Shown piece by piece: positions 1 to 9,503 of a stretch of DNA of 64,000 nt. Numbering within the stretch: position 1 is the first letter of the stretch; every line of letters begins with the position of its first letter. This DNA is from Psychroserpens damuponensis. Its GTDB lineage: Bacteria; Bacteroidota; Bacteroidia; Flavobacteriales; Flavobacteriaceae. Where the stretch lies: positions 62,001-126,000 of the forward strand of contig NZ_JXJO01000034.1 of assembly GCF_000826655.1 (NCBI RefSeq), in the 5' to 3' direction. Both the position numbers and the translations under genes were made by a program. The notes under the pieces are model-generated. The model was not told the DNA's origin. It was given only the letters and a program-made list of their open reading frames with translations, and did not search any database.

Positions 1-1407
1 AATGGTGTTTCAAAAATTGACATTACTCAAAGTAATCCAACATTAATTGATTTAGTCTCTGCTCCAGGTGTACTTGAGGTTAAAATAGATGGTGATGATC
101 TATATTATAGTAACGACTATGTAAAAAAACTAGATTTATTAAATGTAAATGCGACTCCAGAACTACTAATCTCTCCAGTGACTGCAATTTGGGATATATT
201 ACCAGATGGTGATGATATCTTTTTAGCACAACAAACAGATTATAAAATATCTAAATTAAACACAACATACGTAGACCCAACAACGAGTCCAGATTATGCT
301 ACGTTGCTTAGTTTTTATAATGACACCAATGGTAACGATTGGACTTCTTCAATGAACTGGCTAGACACTACAAAATCACTTTGGTCATGGGAAGGTGTTC
401 TTACAGATGAAAATAACAAAGTCATAGGTCTTAATTTTTATGATAATAATTTATCTGGAACATTACCAACTAACATAGACGATTTTGATCAATTAAAAAC
501 TCTAGACTTAGGTTCTAACTCGCTCACTGGAGATTTACCAGCAACTTTATACAACTTGTTTAACTTAGAAAAGTTAGGGCTTCCAGTAAATAATTTTACA
601 GGAACAATTGCCCCAGAAATCAGTAATTTAACTAACCTAACCGACCTCAACCTATATTCTAATAATTTTGAAGGTGTGCTTCCAAGTAGTTTTAGTAATC
701 TAACAAACCTCACAAGTATTTTTATTGACGATAATAAATTTGATGGCTCCTTACCTTTTAACGCTGCCAACGCAACTATATTTGTGAGTTATAACAATTT
801 TGACTTTAATGATTTAGAACCGTTTATACAAGCAAATAATTATGTCAACTTTTATTATTCTCCTCAATACACACCAGATACTCCAGAAACCATTGAGATA
901 GGAACAGAACAAGACATCACATTTACAATACAAGATGAAAATATAAATAGAACAACTCAAAACACAGCCATGAATAATGCATATCAATGGTTTAAAGATG
1001 ATGTTTCAATTCCTGGAGCTATAAATAATTCATTAACCTTATTAAATACGCAAGAAAGTGATAGTGGTATTTATCATTGTGAAATTACTAATACTATTGT
1101 TGCTGACTTAATTATTGAAAGACCAGATATTTTTCTCACTGTTGATAGTGCACTCTCTATTAATGAAAATGACAATTTTGAAATCAAAACCTACCCAAAT
1201 CCGGTAAAAAATTGGTTAACACTAGATTTTGGAGTTCATGGTAATTTTAAAATATCATTGGCAGACATCAATGGTAAAATAATATTTGAGCAAGTATTAA
1301 ATACATCTATTACCTCTTTAAATCTAAGTAAGCTATCAAGCGGACTCTATATTCTAAATCTTTCTTCGGAAGAAAAGCATATCACTAAAAAAATCATCAA
1401 ACAATAA
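1..1407 (+). CDS. T9SS-sorted leucine-rich-repeat/Ig-like surface protein (5' partial)
   Basis: The reading frame is open from the first base, so the true start lies outside the window; a GTG at 178 is internal. The visible N-terminal part looks like a propeller-type repeat (GDDLYYSNDYVKKL). It is followed by about four plant-type LRRs (LxxLDLGSNSLTGDLP and relatives, about bases 430-780), an Ig-like segment (NAYQWFKDD ... GIYHCEI) and a C-terminal domain of about 75 residues starting near TYPNPVKN and ending in ITKKIIKQ. That last part is a typical type A Por sorting domain, so the protein is expected to be exported by type IX secretion and anchored at or released from the surface. The ligand is unknown. 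Confidence 0.85.
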   Translation, partial: NGVSKIDITQSNPTLIDLVSAPGVLEVKIDGDDLYYSNDYVKKLDLLNVNATPELLISPVTAIWDILPDGDDIFLAQQTDYKISKLNTTYVDPTTSPDYATLLSFYNDTNGNDWTSSMNWLDTTKSLWSWEGVLTDENNKVIGLNFYDNNLSGTLPTNIDDFDQLKTLDLGSNSLTGDLPATLYNLFNLEKLGLPVNNFTGTIAPEISNLTNLTDLNLYSNNFEGVLPSSFSNLTNLTSIFIDDNKFDGSLPFNAANATIFVSYNNFDFNDLEPFIQANNYVNFYYSPQYTPDTPETIEIGTEQDITFTIQDENINRTTQNTAMNNAYQWFKDDVSIPGAINNSLTLLNTQESDSGIYHCEITNTIVADLIIERPDIFLTVDSALSINENDNFEIKTYPNPVKNWLTLDFGVHGNFKISLADINGKIIFEQVLNTSITSLNLSKLSSGLYILNLSSEEKHITKKIIKQ

Positions 1408-1497
1408 CTGTAACCATTTAGTTATCAAATTATTTACAAGCATAGTTGGCTAGCTATTAATTTATAGGGAAGTCGAATTTTTAAGTCCAACTATTTT

Positions 1498-1524
1498 AAA
1501 AATCCCCTATATCGGGGATTTTTT
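1498..1524 (+). terminator. Rho-independent terminator after the LRR gene
   Basis: AAAAATCCCC and GGGGATTTTT form a 10-bp stem around a short loop, followed by T residues. It lies about 90 bp after the LRR gene stop. Confidence 0.85.
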
Positions 1525-1577
1525 CACCATACAATCTTAACTAATTTGCACAACTATTAATCAACAAAATCTTATTT

Positions 1578-2198
1578 ATGAATTCTCTAAAACAAAACTT
1601 TTTCTGGATTTTCTTATTTTGTATCACTTTTACTCTACCTAATTTCGCTCAAGATGACGAGGCTTCTACAAAAAGTATTAAACCGCTTAGATTAGGCGTA
1701 AAAGTTGGTATACCAAATATCATTACTGCTAATGCTGAGTACGTCACACCTCTTTTAAATGACAGAGTTGCTTTAGCTGTAGATTGGATGTCCTTATCTA
1801 AAACTATAGATGATACTAGTATAAATTATAATAATTTTGAAATAGGTACAAATATCTATTTTAACAATAAGGGTAAAGGACTATATGCTGGTTTATCTTA
1901 TTTCTCATTTGATGGAGAAGGCACTTTTGTGGACACAGAATTTGATAATGACTCTGTTGAAGATGGAAAAGGAACGATTGAGTTTAATACCGTAAATCTA
2001 AAACTTGGAGCAAAACTAGGCCGTACATTCTATTTTAGAATTGAAGTAGGTTATGGTTTTGGTGACATCCCAGAAACAATTGTCGTTTCCAATAGTGATG
2101 GCACGAAAACTACAACTGAGGAGATTCCTGAAATTCCTGGAATTGAAACTTCGGGTATACCTAATTTTAACTTCGGAATTGGATTTAGCTTTCTTTAA
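1578..2198 (+). CDS. Outer-membrane beta-barrel-like protein
   Basis: A 206-residue protein with a signal peptide (FWIFLFCITFTLPNFAQ, cleavage near residue 25). Alternating strands rich in Gly and aromatic residues follow (LRLGVKVGIPNI, FEIGTNIYF, GLYAGLSYFSF, FRIEVGYGF), and the end FNFGIGFSFL is typical of small Bacteroidota outer-membrane barrels. No specific family is recognised. It stands alone between two terminators. Confidence 0.6.
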   Translation: MNSLKQNFFWIFLFCITFTLPNFAQDDEASTKSIKPLRLGVKVGIPNIITANAEYVTPLLNDRVALAVDWMSLSKTIDDTSINYNNFEIGTNIYFNNKGKGLYAGLSYFSFDGEGTFVDTEFDNDSVEDGKGTIEFNTVNLKLGAKLGRTFYFRIEVGYGFGDIPETIVVSNSDGTKTTTEEIPEIPGIETSGIPNFNFGIGFSFL

Positions 2199-2335
2199 TA
2201 GGGTATCATAAACCTATCACGTATGGATGGCATCATATAAATCTTACAACGTAGTACAACAGAGGTGATGATTATGCACTTTTAATTGTTATCCTCACTC
2301 GCCATAAATCTTATCCTACTAGAATTAGTGTTAAT

Positions 2336-2367
2336 AAAAAAGGATGTAATTCTCATTACATCCTTTT
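2336..2367. terminator. Bidirectional terminator between convergent genes
   Basis: AAAAGGATGTAA pairs perfectly with TTACATCCTTTT around a 6-nt loop. A-rich and T-rich flanks let it serve both the barrel gene on the left and the peptidase gene arriving from the right. Confidence 0.9.
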
Positions 2368-2388
2368 AACTTTCTTAAAGTCTAGTTT

Positions 2389-4428
2389 TTAATTTTCCGA
2401 AGGTAGAAAACCATAATCCTTACTATATCTCATCATTTGGCCTTCAAATGTGTCTGGTTGTGTTACCTTAACTCCAGTAATCTCACCATTTTCATCTTTC
2501 TCTGCAACAAGAACTGGATTTACAAAACCACTATAAGGTGCAGATGTAAACTGCTCATTACGTTTTAAAACCTCAGCATGAATAGCTTGATCTACTTTTA
2601 CGCCATAGCCTTCAACTAAATCTGATACGGCTTTATAATCACCTTCAGATTTAATACGTTGCGTTTCTCTTAACAATTGACCAAATAACTCATGTAGTTT
2701 TTCATAATCATTAATATTAAAATACGTTTTTCCGTCTCTAGTTACTTTCTCAATAACATTGTCTGCTTGCCCTTGTTCAAAAGCCCAAGCTGAAACCCAC
2801 TGTCTATTAACCATATGTGCCTCTTCAACATCATCACCTAATTCTAATCTAATTAATTGTGTCATTAATCCGTTTCTAATGTAGCCATCATAAGCTGCCT
2901 TTCCAACAGATTTCCAATCATCTACCAATCCTAATTCTTGTAATTTAGGATTGTACAAATAGTAAAGCCCAACTAAATCTGCTCGACCTTCTTCTAATGT
3001 TGATGCGTATTTTTTAAGTGTTTCTTTAGTTTCTCCAACTCCTGGATTTAATTGTCCAGAGGCATGACCAATAACTTCATGAAGTGCTGTGTGTAACTTA
3101 TCAGCAATTTGACCATATTTTTCTTCTAATTCATATTCTTCATCATCGTTCACAAATTCTTTTAAACGACCTGTACTTCCTGCGTTATTATACGCATGAA
3201 TGATGTTTCCTAAAGATACCGACTTACTACCAACAGCAGCACGAATCCAGTTTGCATTTGGTAAGTTTACACCAATTGGTGTACTTGGAGATGCATCTCC
3301 TGCTTCTCCTGCTACATTAACAACTTTGTAAGTTACACCAACAACATTAGCTTTTTTGTGCTCGTCCATTAAAGGTGAATTATCTTCAAACCACTGTGCA
3401 TTTTCTGATAATACAGACATCTTTTCAGACATATCAAAATCTTTGATTTGCACAATACTTTCAAAAGAACCTCTATAACCAGCAGGATCGTTATACACTT
3501 CAATAAAACTGTTGATATAATCAATATTACCTTCTGTAGCTGCCGTCCAAGCAACGTTATAATCATCCCAAGTTTGTAAATCTCCTGTTTTGTAATATGA
3601 AATTAACAAACCTAAAGCATCGCCTTGTGCTTTATTTTCTGCTACACCTTGAGCCAACTCTAACCATTTTACGATTTCATCTATAGCGCTACCGTATAAA
3701 CCACCTGATTTATAAACACGCTCAGTTAAAACACCATCAACTTTTACCAATTGAGAATTTAAACCGTACGATAAAGGCTTTGCTGGATTTGGAGATTCTT
3801 TCTTTTTATAGAAATTTTCTACATCAGCACTAGTAACATCTGGTCCATAAAAGTTCACAGCAGATAATAATACATTATCAACATCTTTAGTTAGATTTAC
3901 TTTCTTAGCATCTTTATCATTAAAGATCACATCAAACGCTTCTCCTTCTAAAGTCGTGTTTGTGTTTGCTAATAATTCTTTTAAGTATTCCGAAGAAAAT
4001 TCAGGTTTTAATTTTGCATTTGAATAGTGATGGTGAATTCCATTAGAAAACCAAACGCGTTTTAAATATACCTCAAACGCTTTCCAATCATCAGCTTTTT
4101 TATCGCCATTATAATTTGCATAAACATTCTCTAATGCTTTTCTGATGGTTAAATTATGTCTGTAATTCATATTCCACATAATATCACGACCAGACAATCC
4201 TGCTTGTGTTAAATAGTAGACTAATTTTTGCTCTTTTAACGTTAAATTCTCCCATCCTGGAATTTGGTAACGTAATACTTTAATATCTGCAAACTGCTCT
4301 ACGTTAAAGTCAAAATCTGTAGTTGTTTCTACGTTTTCGGCTTCAGTAATTTCACCTTTTTTTTCATCTCCACAAGAGAACATTATGCCAGTAAAAATTG
4401 CAAGCGCTAATATCTGTTTTAATTTCAT
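2389..4428 (-). CDS. Dipeptidyl-peptidase III-like M49 metallopeptidase, lipoprotein
   Basis: A 679-residue protein with a lipoprotein signal (ILALAIFTGIMFSC) and the M49 zinc signature HEVIGH about two thirds along (LHTALHEVIGHASGQ). It is followed by EEGRADLVGLYYL, which supplies the second Glu ligand. Length and motif spacing match bacterial DPP III-type enzymes, which remove dipeptides from peptide N-termini. Because of the lipobox it should act in the periplasm or outer membrane. Homologues are often mislabelled dihydrofolate reductase; nothing here resembles DHFR. It is monocistronic. Confidence 0.88.
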   Translation of the reverse strand: MKLKQILALAIFTGIMFSCGDEKKGEITEAENVETTTDFDFNVEQFADIKVLRYQIPGWENLTLKEQKLVYYLTQAGLSGRDIMWNMNYRHNLTIRKALENVYANYNGDKKADDWKAFEVYLKRVWFSNGIHHHYSNAKLKPEFSSEYLKELLANTNTTLEGEAFDVIFNDKDAKKVNLTKDVDNVLLSAVNFYGPDVTSADVENFYKKKESPNPAKPLSYGLNSQLVKVDGVLTERVYKSGGLYGSAIDEIVKWLELAQGVAENKAQGDALGLLISYYKTGDLQTWDDYNVAWTAATEGNIDYINSFIEVYNDPAGYRGSFESIVQIKDFDMSEKMSVLSENAQWFEDNSPLMDEHKKANVVGVTYKVVNVAGEAGDASPSTPIGVNLPNANWIRAAVGSKSVSLGNIIHAYNNAGSTGRLKEFVNDDEEYELEEKYGQIADKLHTALHEVIGHASGQLNPGVGETKETLKKYASTLEEGRADLVGLYYLYNPKLQELGLVDDWKSVGKAAYDGYIRNGLMTQLIRLELGDDVEEAHMVNRQWVSAWAFEQGQADNVIEKVTRDGKTYFNINDYEKLHELFGQLLRETQRIKSEGDYKAVSDLVEGYGVKVDQAIHAEVLKRNEQFTSAPYSGFVNPVLVAEKDENGEITGVKVTQPDTFEGQMMRYSKDYGFLPSEN

Positions 4429-4490
4429 TTTTTAAGTTTTAATTGTTGTTTCGCAAATGTAAACATTTATAATCATGAACTAAAATTGAT

Positions 4491-4498
4491 TATCTTTG
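4491..4498 (+). promoter_or_regulatory. Candidate -7 promoter box of the SRPBCC gene
   Basis: TATCTTTG is an exact TAnnTTTG box 32 nt before the ATG at 4531. Its position argues against the upstream in-frame ATG at 4486. No good -33 TTG is visible. Confidence 0.4.
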
Positions 4499-4530
4499 AG
4501 AACCTAATAAATTTAAGATCAAAACTAACA

Positions 4531-5553
4531 ATGAAAGTATTTAAATATATCCTCTTTTTATTACTCATCCTCTTTATAGGTTTCGCCATATATGTTGCTG
4601 TACAACCTAATGATTATACGTTTAACAGAAGTAAAATTATTAAAGCACCTGTACCTGTAGTTTATAATGTGGTTAACGATTTTAAAGAATGGCCTCGTTT
4701 TTCGCCTTGGATAGAACAAGATAAAGATGCTATATTAACCTTTGATGAAGTGACTTCTGGAGTTGGTGCTGGATATAGTTGGGAAGGTGAGATTTTAGGT
4801 ATTGGGAATGCTAAAACCATTGATGTGTTAAACAATAAAAAGATTAATCAAGAAATAGAGTTTGTAAAACCTTTTGAATCTATCTCTAATATAAATTGGG
4901 ATTTTGAACATGTAGAAGAAGGCACAAAAGTCACCTGGAGTATGACAGGAAAACAAGATTTCATGACAAAGCTTTATGTTGCTGTCGCTGGTTCTATAGA
5001 AAAAAATACGGGACCAGATTTTGAAAGAGGGCTCTTTAAACTAGATAGCATTGTACGAGCTGATATGAACAAATACAGTATTAATGTAGAAGGTATTACT
5101 CAACATGGAGGTGGATTTTATTTGTACAATACAAGTTCTTGTAAAATTGAAGATTTGAAACAAAAAATGCAAGTGATGATGCCTCAAGTTGGAGGTTATG
5201 CGATGGCAAATAATATTACAATGGCTGGTAAACCATTTGTAATGTATCATAAATGGGATACAGAAAATAACACGGTTATGTTCTCTTGCTGTATACCAAC
5301 AACTTTCAAAATTGAAACTACCAATTCAAATATTCTTACAGGACAGTTAGAACCTTTTAAAGCCGTTAAAACCGTCCTCAAAGGTGATTATTCAAATTCT
5401 CAAGAAGCTTGGAGCAAAGCTATGTCATATATTAAAGAAAACAGTTTAGTTCAACCCATTACTGGTCCTGCCTTAGAAGTTTATGTAACAGACCCTATGT
5501 CAACACCTAATCCTGCCAATTGGGTGACAGAAATTTATTTGGCTGTAGATTAA
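4531..5553 (+). CDS. SRPBCC-fold protein with GyrI-like C-terminal domain
   Basis: The start at 4531 (MKVFKYILFLLL) gives 340 residues with one N-terminal membrane anchor. An in-frame ATG at 4486 adds 15 non-conserved-looking residues and lies upstream of a -7 box. Residues 25-170 look like a polyketide-cyclase/START (SRPBCC) fold (IIKAPVPVVYNVVNDFKEWPRFSPW). Residues 185-340 look like a GyrI/AraC effector-binding domain (VGGYAMANN ... PGNWVTEIYLAV-type ending). This pairing is common in Bacteroidota; the ligand is unknown. The gene is 12 bp upstream of crcB and probably cotranscribed. Confidence 0.75.
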   Translation: MKVFKYILFLLLILFIGFAIYVAVQPNDYTFNRSKIIKAPVPVVYNVVNDFKEWPRFSPWIEQDKDAILTFDEVTSGVGAGYSWEGEILGIGNAKTIDVLNNKKINQEIEFVKPFESISNINWDFEHVEEGTKVTWSMTGKQDFMTKLYVAVAGSIEKNTGPDFERGLFKLDSIVRADMNKYSINVEGITQHGGGFYLYNTSSCKIEDLKQKMQVMMPQVGGYAMANNITMAGKPFVMYHKWDTENNTVMFSCCIPTTFKIETTNSNILTGQLEPFKAVKTVLKGDYSNSQEAWSKAMSYIKENSLVQPITGPALEVYVTDPMSTPNPANWVTEIYLAVD

Positions 5554-5565
5554 CCATAAATTATA

Positions 5566-5931
5566 ATGAAACAGTTTCTACTCGTATTTATTGGTGGTGG
5601 TTTTGGGAGCATGCTTAGGTTTGCTTTTGGTAAATTACTTAATAACTCTCAAAATGGAATTCCCTACGGAACATTTGCAGCCAACATCATAGGAAGTCTG
5701 TTAATAGGAATAATATTAGGCCTTGCTGCAAAAAATGACACACTCTCGTCAAACCAAACCTTATTGTTAGCTACAGGTTTTTGTGGTGGCTTTACCACCT
5801 TTTCGACCTTTGCTTATGAGAATCATGTGTTTTTAAAATCGGGTGATTTTATGACCTTTGCCATTTACACTATAACCAGTTTTGCATTAGGTTTTTTGGC
5901 GGTTTTCTTCGGAATGTATTTAGCTAAATAA
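5566..5931 (+). CDS. crcB: Fluoride ion channel CrcB/FluC
   Basis: A 121-residue protein with four membrane segments and the family's conserved patches: GGGFGSMLRFAFG at the N-terminus, GTFAANIIGSLLIG in segment two, and GFCGGFTTFSTFAYE near residue 80. Members form dual-topology dimers that export fluoride. No fluoride riboswitch is seen upstream; the gene follows the SRPBCC gene by 12 bp. Confidence 0.93.
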   Translation: MKQFLLVFIGGGFGSMLRFAFGKLLNNSQNGIPYGTFAANIIGSLLIGIILGLAAKNDTLSSNQTLLLATGFCGGFTTFSTFAYENHVFLKSGDFMTFAIYTITSFALGFLAVFFGMYLAK

Positions 5932-6027
5932 AAAGGATTAGGCAGAACTTTAATATATAGCTCCAATACAAGGTTATAAATAAACCTATATAAATTGAAC
6001 CATTGCTTACTAAAAACGTATTACTAG

Positions 6028-6630
6028 TTACTTCTTTTTAAACACCTTTACTCCTGCTCTAACGTCTGTATCCAAATAATTTACTCTTGGCACTATTGGG
6101 CAAGAATATTTTTCATTGTATGCGCAGTAAGGATTATATGCTTTATTAAAGTCTATTTCTATAGTGTCGCCTTCGGGAATAGTTAGATCTATGTAGCGTC
6201 CGCCTCCATAAGTTTCTTCACCATTGGTGTTGTCTAAAAATGGTAAAAACAAGTAATCTTCAAAACCGTCTTCCTTTATTACATCTTTACCTTGATACAC
6301 ATTTAGATTAAATGTTTGTCCTTGTAATTGAAACGTTACCACTCCAAACACACGCTCATTAGATAAGCGACTCGTGGTAGTTTGCATTTTAAACCATTTA
6401 GAATTTGGTGTTCTTTTTAAAGTTGCTTTAACAACATAAATTGAGTCAAATTTAAAAAAGTCTAATCCTTTAAAGGTTTTTAAATCTTTAGCTTTTAAGG
6501 GTGATTTTGATGCGTCCTTAAAATCTGAATTCGTCTGTCTTTGAAATTCAGTATCACCTGCTATTGGGACTTTATCTTGTGCACAACTTAATGTTGATAT
6601 AAATAATAATAAAAAGGCAAAGTATTTCAT
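6028..6630 (-). CDS. DUF1684 family lipoprotein
   Basis: A 200-residue protein with a short lipoprotein signal (FLLLFISTLSCAQD). The DUF1684 core is clear: LDFFKFDSIY, a GVVTFQLQGQTFNLNVY strand, YGGGRYIDLTIP, and the conserved NKAYNPYCAYNEKYSCP segment near the C-terminus. The biochemical role of the family is not established. Convergent with crcB. Confidence 0.88.
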   Translation of the reverse strand: MKYFAFLLLFISTLSCAQDKVPIAGDTEFQRQTNSDFKDASKSPLKAKDLKTFKGLDFFKFDSIYVVKATLKRTPNSKWFKMQTTTSRLSNERVFGVVTFQLQGQTFNLNVYQGKDVIKEDGFEDYLFLPFLDNTNGEETYGGGRYIDLTIPEGDTIEIDFNKAYNPYCAYNEKYSCPIVPRVNYLDTDVRAGVKVFKKK

Positions 6631-6681
6631 GTATAGTTTTTTTTCCGAAGTAAAAATACAACTTAAACCAAAATTTTTTTA

Positions 6682-6842
6682 TAGATTTGATCACTAAATA
6701 ATTAAAAAAAATGCAAAACAACGTCATTTCATATAAACAAAGACAGACCTCTTTTAATAGAGTCAGACTTATTATGTGATATGATATTATAATTATTTAA
6801 CCAACCAATCATAAAAAGTCTGACGTAATTGTCAGACTTTTT
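6682..6842 (+). ncRNA. Possible short transcript ending in an orphan terminator
   Basis: A strong hairpin (AAAAAGTCTGAC/GTCAGACTTTTT, 6813-6842) lies between two divergently transcribed genes, so neither needs it on the plus strand. An exact -7 box TAGATTTG sits at 6682-6689, giving a potential RNA of about 150 nt. A 22-codon ORF starts at 6711 (MQNNVISYKQRQ...) with no recognised homology. No convincing -33 element is seen, so this is a candidate only. Confidence 0.35.
6813..6842 (+). terminator. Strong intrinsic terminator in a divergent intergenic region
   Basis: A perfect 12-bp stem with a 6-nt loop (GTAATT) and terminal T-run. A further copy of the arm, AGTCAGACTT, occurs upstream near 6771. 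Confidence 0.8.
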
Positions 6843-6932
6843 ACATTTATAAATGGTTGTAAGTCAAGCTAAAACTGACTACAACATTTTTCTGAAGAAA
6901 TTTCTGAAGAGAAAAAAGAACATCAATCCAAA

Positions 6933-8144
6933 ATGATAAAGCTATTTAATAACTACAAAAATACATTTAAAGGCCTCTCTAAAGAGGTTTGGTGGCTGGC
7001 ACTCATCACTTTAATCAATAGAACAGGTACAATGGTTATACCGTTTTTATCATTATATCTCACCGAAGACTTAAAATTCACTTATAGCGATGTGGCTTGG
7101 ATAATGACTGCATACGGTTTAGGTGCTGTTGCTGGCACATGGCTTGGTGGTAAATTAACCGATACCATTGGCTTTTATAAAGTCATGGTGAGAAGTTTAC
7201 TATCAACTGGTATTTTATTTATCGTACTACAATTTCTCAATACATTTACCTCAATTTGTATTGGTATATTTTTAACCATGGTTGTTGCAGATACGTTTAG
7301 ACCTGCTATGTTTGTTGCTATGAGTGCTTACAGCAAACCAGAAAACAAAACACGATCTGTAACGCTTATTCGTTTGGCAATTAACTTAGGTTTTTCTGCT
7401 GGACCTTTAGCTGCTGGATTAATTTCTGCAGGTATTGGTTATAGCGGTTTATTCTGGATTGATGGTATAACCTGTATTTTAGCTACCGTTTTATTAATTA
7501 AAGTTCTCAATCCTAAAGTATCTAAAACAATTGATGAGTTTAAAGTGGAACATCCTCAATCTGTTTATCAAGACAAACCTTTCTGGATTTTCTTTTTAGC
7601 AATGGTTGTTTTTGCTGTGATATTCTTTCAATATTTTTCGGCAATGCCTTTATATTACAAAGATATTCACTTATTAAATACGGTAGAAATTGGAATCTTA
7701 TTAAGTTGTAATGGTATCTTTATATTTTTATTTGAAATGCCTCTTATAAGTTGGCTAGAAAAAAGCAAGTATAGCAAAGTTTCATTAATCATTTTTGGAG
7801 CCGTGTTAACAAGCCTAAGTTTTCTTGTGCTTACGCTTTCATCTTGGTCAGGTGTTTTAATTATTGGGATGCTTTTTATGACGATTGGAGAAATGATTTC
7901 CTTTCCGTTTTCTAATTCTTTTGCTATGGATCTTGCAAAAAAAGGGAATCAAGGCGAATATATGGCAATGTATATTATGTCGTTTTCTGTAGCAACCGTT
8001 TTTGGTTATAATGCTGGGTTACAAATAATAGCTGGTATTGGCTTTAATAACGCGTGGTTTATAATGACTGCTTTAGGCGGTTTATGCGCTTTATTATTAT
8101 GGTTTTTAAAATTTTATATGAAACGAAAAAAATTAATTGAATGA
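6933..8144 (+). CDS. MFS transporter, multidrug-type
   Basis: A 403-residue protein with 12 predicted membrane helices. The MFS loop 2-3 signature is present as GGKLTDTIGFYKVM near residue 75, and helix 5 has the GFSAGPLAAGLI motif seen in drug/proton antiporters. The substrate is unknown. Its stop overlaps the start of the YpdA-like gene by 4 bp (ATGA), so the two are translationally coupled. Confidence 0.88.
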   Translation: MIKLFNNYKNTFKGLSKEVWWLALITLINRTGTMVIPFLSLYLTEDLKFTYSDVAWIMTAYGLGAVAGTWLGGKLTDTIGFYKVMVRSLLSTGILFIVLQFLNTFTSICIGIFLTMVVADTFRPAMFVAMSAYSKPENKTRSVTLIRLAINLGFSAGPLAAGLISAGIGYSGLFWIDGITCILATVLLIKVLNPKVSKTIDEFKVEHPQSVYQDKPFWIFFLAMVVFAVIFFQYFSAMPLYYKDIHLLNTVEIGILLSCNGIFIFLFEMPLISWLEKSKYSKVSLIIFGAVLTSLSFLVLTLSSWSGVLIIGMLFMTIGEMISFPFSNSFAMDLAKKGNQGEYMAMYIMSFSVATVFGYNAGLQIIAGIGFNNAWFIMTALGGLCALLLWFLKFYMKRKKLIE

Positions 8145-9121
8145 CTGTTAATCAAACCAAAAATATAGATATATTAATTATTGGTGCAGGACCAATTGGT
8201 ATTGCTTGTGCGCTAGAATGCAAAAAACAAGATTTAAATTATCTGGTAATAGAAAAAGGAGCACTCACAAATTCATTGTTTAATTACCCTTTAAATATGA
8301 CTTTTTTTTCTACTTCGGAAAAGTTAGAAATTGACAATATTCCTTTTATAAGCAACAATCCTAAACCTACAAGAAACGAGGCTTTAGAATATTACCGAAG
8401 GGTTACAACCTCCAATCAATTAAACATTAATTTATATGAACAGATCATTTCCGTAGAGAAAAATGACAAAGGTTTTAAAGTAACCTCGAATAAAACTCAA
8501 TATGAGACCAAAAAAGTAATTGTTGCTACCGGCTTTTATGACATCCCGAATTTGCTAAATGTACCTGGTGAGAGTTTAGAAAAAGTGATGCATTATTACA
8601 AGGAAGCACATCCTTATACATTACAAAATATTGCTGTGGTTGGTGCCAGTAATTCATCTGTAGATGCAGCTTTAGAAATATATCGCAAAGGCGGAAATGT
8701 AACCATGATTATAAGAGGAGAAACCATTGGAGAACGTGTAAAATATTGGGTAAGACCAGATATTATAAATCGTATTGAAGAAGGCAGTATTAAAGCATTT
8801 TTTAACTCTGAAATAACCGAAATCTCTCCTGATAAAATCCACATTAAAACGCCTAAAGGAAACACAACCATTGCTAATGATTATGTTATTGCATTAACAG
8901 GTTACCAACCCAATTTTAAGCTCTTAGAGCAAATTGGAGTTCAATTTTCTAAAGATGGAAAACGCATACCAAAGTATAACACAGACACTATGGAAACCAA
9001 TATCAACGGACTCTATCTTGCTGGTGTAATTTGTGGCGGAATGGAAACACACAAATGGTTTATAGAAAACTCAAGAATACATGCTAAACAAATTGCACAG
9101 CATATTAAAACAGCATTATAA
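8141..9121 (+). CDS. YpdA-type FAD oxidoreductase (putative bacillithiol disulfide reductase)
   Basis: A 326-residue flavoprotein with an N-terminal FAD Rossmann motif (IIGAGPIGIACA, residues 13-24), a second NAD(P)H-binding Rossmann motif (VVGASNSSVDAAL, about 166-178) and a C-terminal GLYLAGVICGG FAD motif. It lacks the CxxC of thioredoxin reductases. That pattern and the N-terminal FNYPLNMTFFST stretch match the YpdA family, which reduces bacillithiol disulfide in Firmicutes and is widespread in Flavobacteriia. Operon: MFS, this gene, then a VOC protein 2 bp downstream. Confidence 0.85.
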   Translation: MTVNQTKNIDILIIGAGPIGIACALECKKQDLNYLVIEKGALTNSLFNYPLNMTFFSTSEKLEIDNIPFISNNPKPTRNEALEYYRRVTTSNQLNINLYEQIISVEKNDKGFKVTSNKTQYETKKVIVATGFYDIPNLLNVPGESLEKVMHYYKEAHPYTLQNIAVVGASNSSVDAALEIYRKGGNVTMIIRGETIGERVKYWVRPDIINRIEEGSIKAFFNSEITEISPDKIHIKTPKGNTTIANDYVIALTGYQPNFKLLEQIGVQFSKDGKRIPKYNTDTMETNINGLYLAGVICGGMETHKWFIENSRIHAKQIAQHIKTAL

Positions 9122-9123
9122 TT

Positions 9124-9498
9124 ATGACTTTAAATCAAATTACAATTCCGTCATTAGATGTAAACAAAGCGACTGCATTTTATAAAACTTTAGGGTTGCA
9201 TTTAATTGTAGATGCTTTACCAAGATATGTACGTTTTGAATGTCCTGATGGTGACACAACATTCTCTATTCATAAAGTTGACAGCTTACCAACTGGTGAT
9301 GGTATTTCTATATATTTTGAAGATGACCACCTAGACGAATTAGTTAAAACACTTCAAGGTAAAGGTATACAGTTCACTTCACTTCCCGAAGACAAATCGT
9401 GGTTATGGCGAGAAGCTCATCTTTATGATTTAGACCAAAATCATATCATTCTCTTTTCCGCAGGAAAAAATAGAAAAACGCCACCTTGGCGCATTTAA
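9124..9498 (+). CDS. VOC (glyoxalase/bleomycin-resistance fold) protein
   Basis: 124 residues with the paired beta-alpha-beta-beta-beta pattern of VOC proteins: ITIPSLDVNKATAFYKTLG at the N-terminus and a second half ending LYDLDQNHIILFSAG, which supplies a metal-ligand-like Glu/His set (H in FSIHK, E in REAHL). The substrate is unknown. Last gene of the three-gene operon; thiol-conjugate chemistry would fit YpdA but is inference. Confidence 0.8.
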   Translation: MTLNQITIPSLDVNKATAFYKTLGLHLIVDALPRYVRFECPDGDTTFSIHKVDSLPTGDGISIYFEDDHLDELVKTLQGKGIQFTSLPEDKSWLWREAHLYDLDQNHIILFSAGKNRKTPPWRI

Positions 9499-9503
9499 AC
9501 TTG

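Noticed and set aside
2389-4428. Dihydrofolate reductase annotation
   Set aside because: The sequence has the M49 zinc motif HEVIGH and no DHFR features; the name is a known database error for this family.
4486-4530. Upstream start for the SRPBCC protein
   Set aside because: It would precede and overlap the -7 box and put 15 unrelated residues in front of the membrane anchor.
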